DNA of 5,576 nucleotides from Bacteroidota bacterium (GTDB lineage: Bacteria > Bacteroidota > Bacteroidia > NS11-12g > UBA9320), in NCBI GenBank assembly GCA_003484585.1, contig DNBZ01000218.1, forward strand, positions 1,144 through 6,719, given 5' to 3'. Positions 4,887-5,576 of this stretch are shown here, piece by piece; position 1 is the first letter of the stretch, and every line of letters begins with the position of its first letter. A program made the position numbers and the translations under genes. The notes under the pieces were generated by a model that had not been told where the DNA came from, made no database searches, and saw only the letters and a list, made by a program, of their open reading frames with translations.

Positions 4887-5576
4887 TTTACTTTATGATG
4901 CTCTAGTTCTATTTGATTCTCGTTTAGTAGTACAGCCAAATTCCCATTGGCCAAAACTGCTTTAATCTTGTATTCCATCATACGTCCATCTTGCTCAAAG
5001 GTTACAGGTTCATTCTTTTTAAAAAGCAACTCATTGACGCTTAGAAGAAGTTTACTTAAATCTTGCTTGAGATAGTAATAGAAAGTATCGTATAACTGAT
5101 GTAGCACTTGAGTGGTATCCCAAGTCTTGGTTGTTTTCAAAGCCATAGAAGTGGCATTAAAACTAGCAAACTGAACCTGGTTTACATTTAGCCCAATACC
5201 TACAACTGCATTTTTCACTTCATTGGCAGTCAAACTATTTTCTATAAGTATTCCTGCTATTTTTTTATCGGCCACATACACATCATTCGGCCATTTTATA
5301 GCTACATGAGCTATACCTGCGTTCTGCAAACAGTCTACTACGGCTAGTGCTGCAACGTAATTAAGCTTAGATAAATCATTAAAACCTCCAGGTTTGTTGA
5401 CTAAAAAACTCGCAAGAATATTGTCGTAAGGCTTTGATTCCCAGACTTTTTCTCGCTGTCCTTTCCCATGCGATTGCACTGCGGCAGTCACACAATATGG
5501 AGACACCAAACCTTGCTTACGTACTTTTTCTTTAAGATACGTATTGGTAGATTCTACTTCGTTTAAAAATTCTATG
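4874..5576 (-). CDS. birA: Biotin–[acetyl-CoA carboxylase] ligase, N-terminus beyond right edge
   Basis: BirA joins biotin to AMP and then to a lysine of the biotin carrier protein of acetyl-CoA carboxylase. The frame is open through the right edge, giving 233 visible residues that begin IEFLNEVESTNTYLK. The STN motif (9–11) marks the start of the catalytic domain, so a TTG at 5509 in the same frame is an internal Leu codon and not the start. Further motifs are GKGQREKVW (37–45, the GRGRRGxxW biotinoyl-AMP loop), KWPNDV (94–99), KIAGILIE (105–112, with the biotin-binding lysine) and GIGLNVN (126–132). They are followed by the small C-terminal SH3-like domain (about 180–233). If only a few residues are missing, the enzyme is a group I ligase without a DNA-binding domain; the cut-off hides this. 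The loop position usually held by Gly before the R/K-x-W is Glu here. Pairing with coaX is seen in several bacteria, including as a fused gene in Neisseria. Confidence 0.93.
   Translation of the reverse strand, partial: IEFLNEVESTNTYLKEKVRKQGLVSPYCVTAAVQSHGKGQREKVWESKPYDNILASFLVNKPGGFNDLSKLNYVAALAVVDCLQNAGIAHVAIKWPNDVYVADKKIAGILIENSLTANEVKNAVVGIGLNVNQVQFASFNATSMALKTTKTWDTTQVLHQLYDTFYYYLKQDLSKLLLSVNELLFKKNEPVTFEQDGRMMEYKIKAVLANGNLAVLLNENQIELEHHKVKWIL

Noticed and set aside
5507..5509. TTG as the birA start
   Set aside because: The frame is open upstream and encodes the conserved STN region of biotin ligases, so the gene continues past the window edge.

Overview
The window reads as ordinary core chromosome of a member of the Bacteroidota. 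The DNA is AT-rich, and most starts lack a Shine-Dalgarno sequence but have A-rich leaders. Exported proteins have signal peptides ending in Ala-Gln (…FAQ, …VAQ). The block coaX – outer-membrane protein – TPR protein – lptC is an arrangement I know from Bacteroidota genomes. I cannot fix the class or genus from the sequence alone.

All seven genes lie on the minus strand, so transcription runs right to left. At the right edge is birA (biotin–protein ligase, N-terminus cut off by the edge). It overlaps coaX (type III pantothenate kinase) by 13 nt. coaX overlaps an FadL/OmpP1-like outer-membrane β-barrel gene by 14 nt. A secreted TPR-repeat protein follows after 11 nt and lptC (LPS-export lipoprotein) after 23 nt. 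A 69-residue two-helix membrane protein follows after 66 nt. A 328-bp gap with several palindromes then precedes the first 84 codons of a CcmC-like haem-export/cytochrome c assembly gene, which runs off the left edge.

The tight spacing implies one polycistronic unit from birA to lptC, probably reaching the small membrane gene. It joins two cofactor steps (biotin attachment, the first step of CoA synthesis) to envelope proteins (β-barrel, periplasmic TPR protein, LptC). ccmC is probably a separate unit with its own promoter.

The most unusual signal is a strong intrinsic-terminator-like hairpin with a U-tract embedded inside the lptC signal-peptide codons, about 50 nt after the TPR gene stop. 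Any full-length lptC transcript has to pass through it, which suggests termination or attenuation coupled to lptC translation. Secondary points are a degenerate C-terminal TGGD motif in CoaX (it reads CSSE) and palindromic elements upstream of ccmC. I see no mobile element, CRISPR array, tRNA or rRNA, and no evidence for a wholly new multi-gene system.
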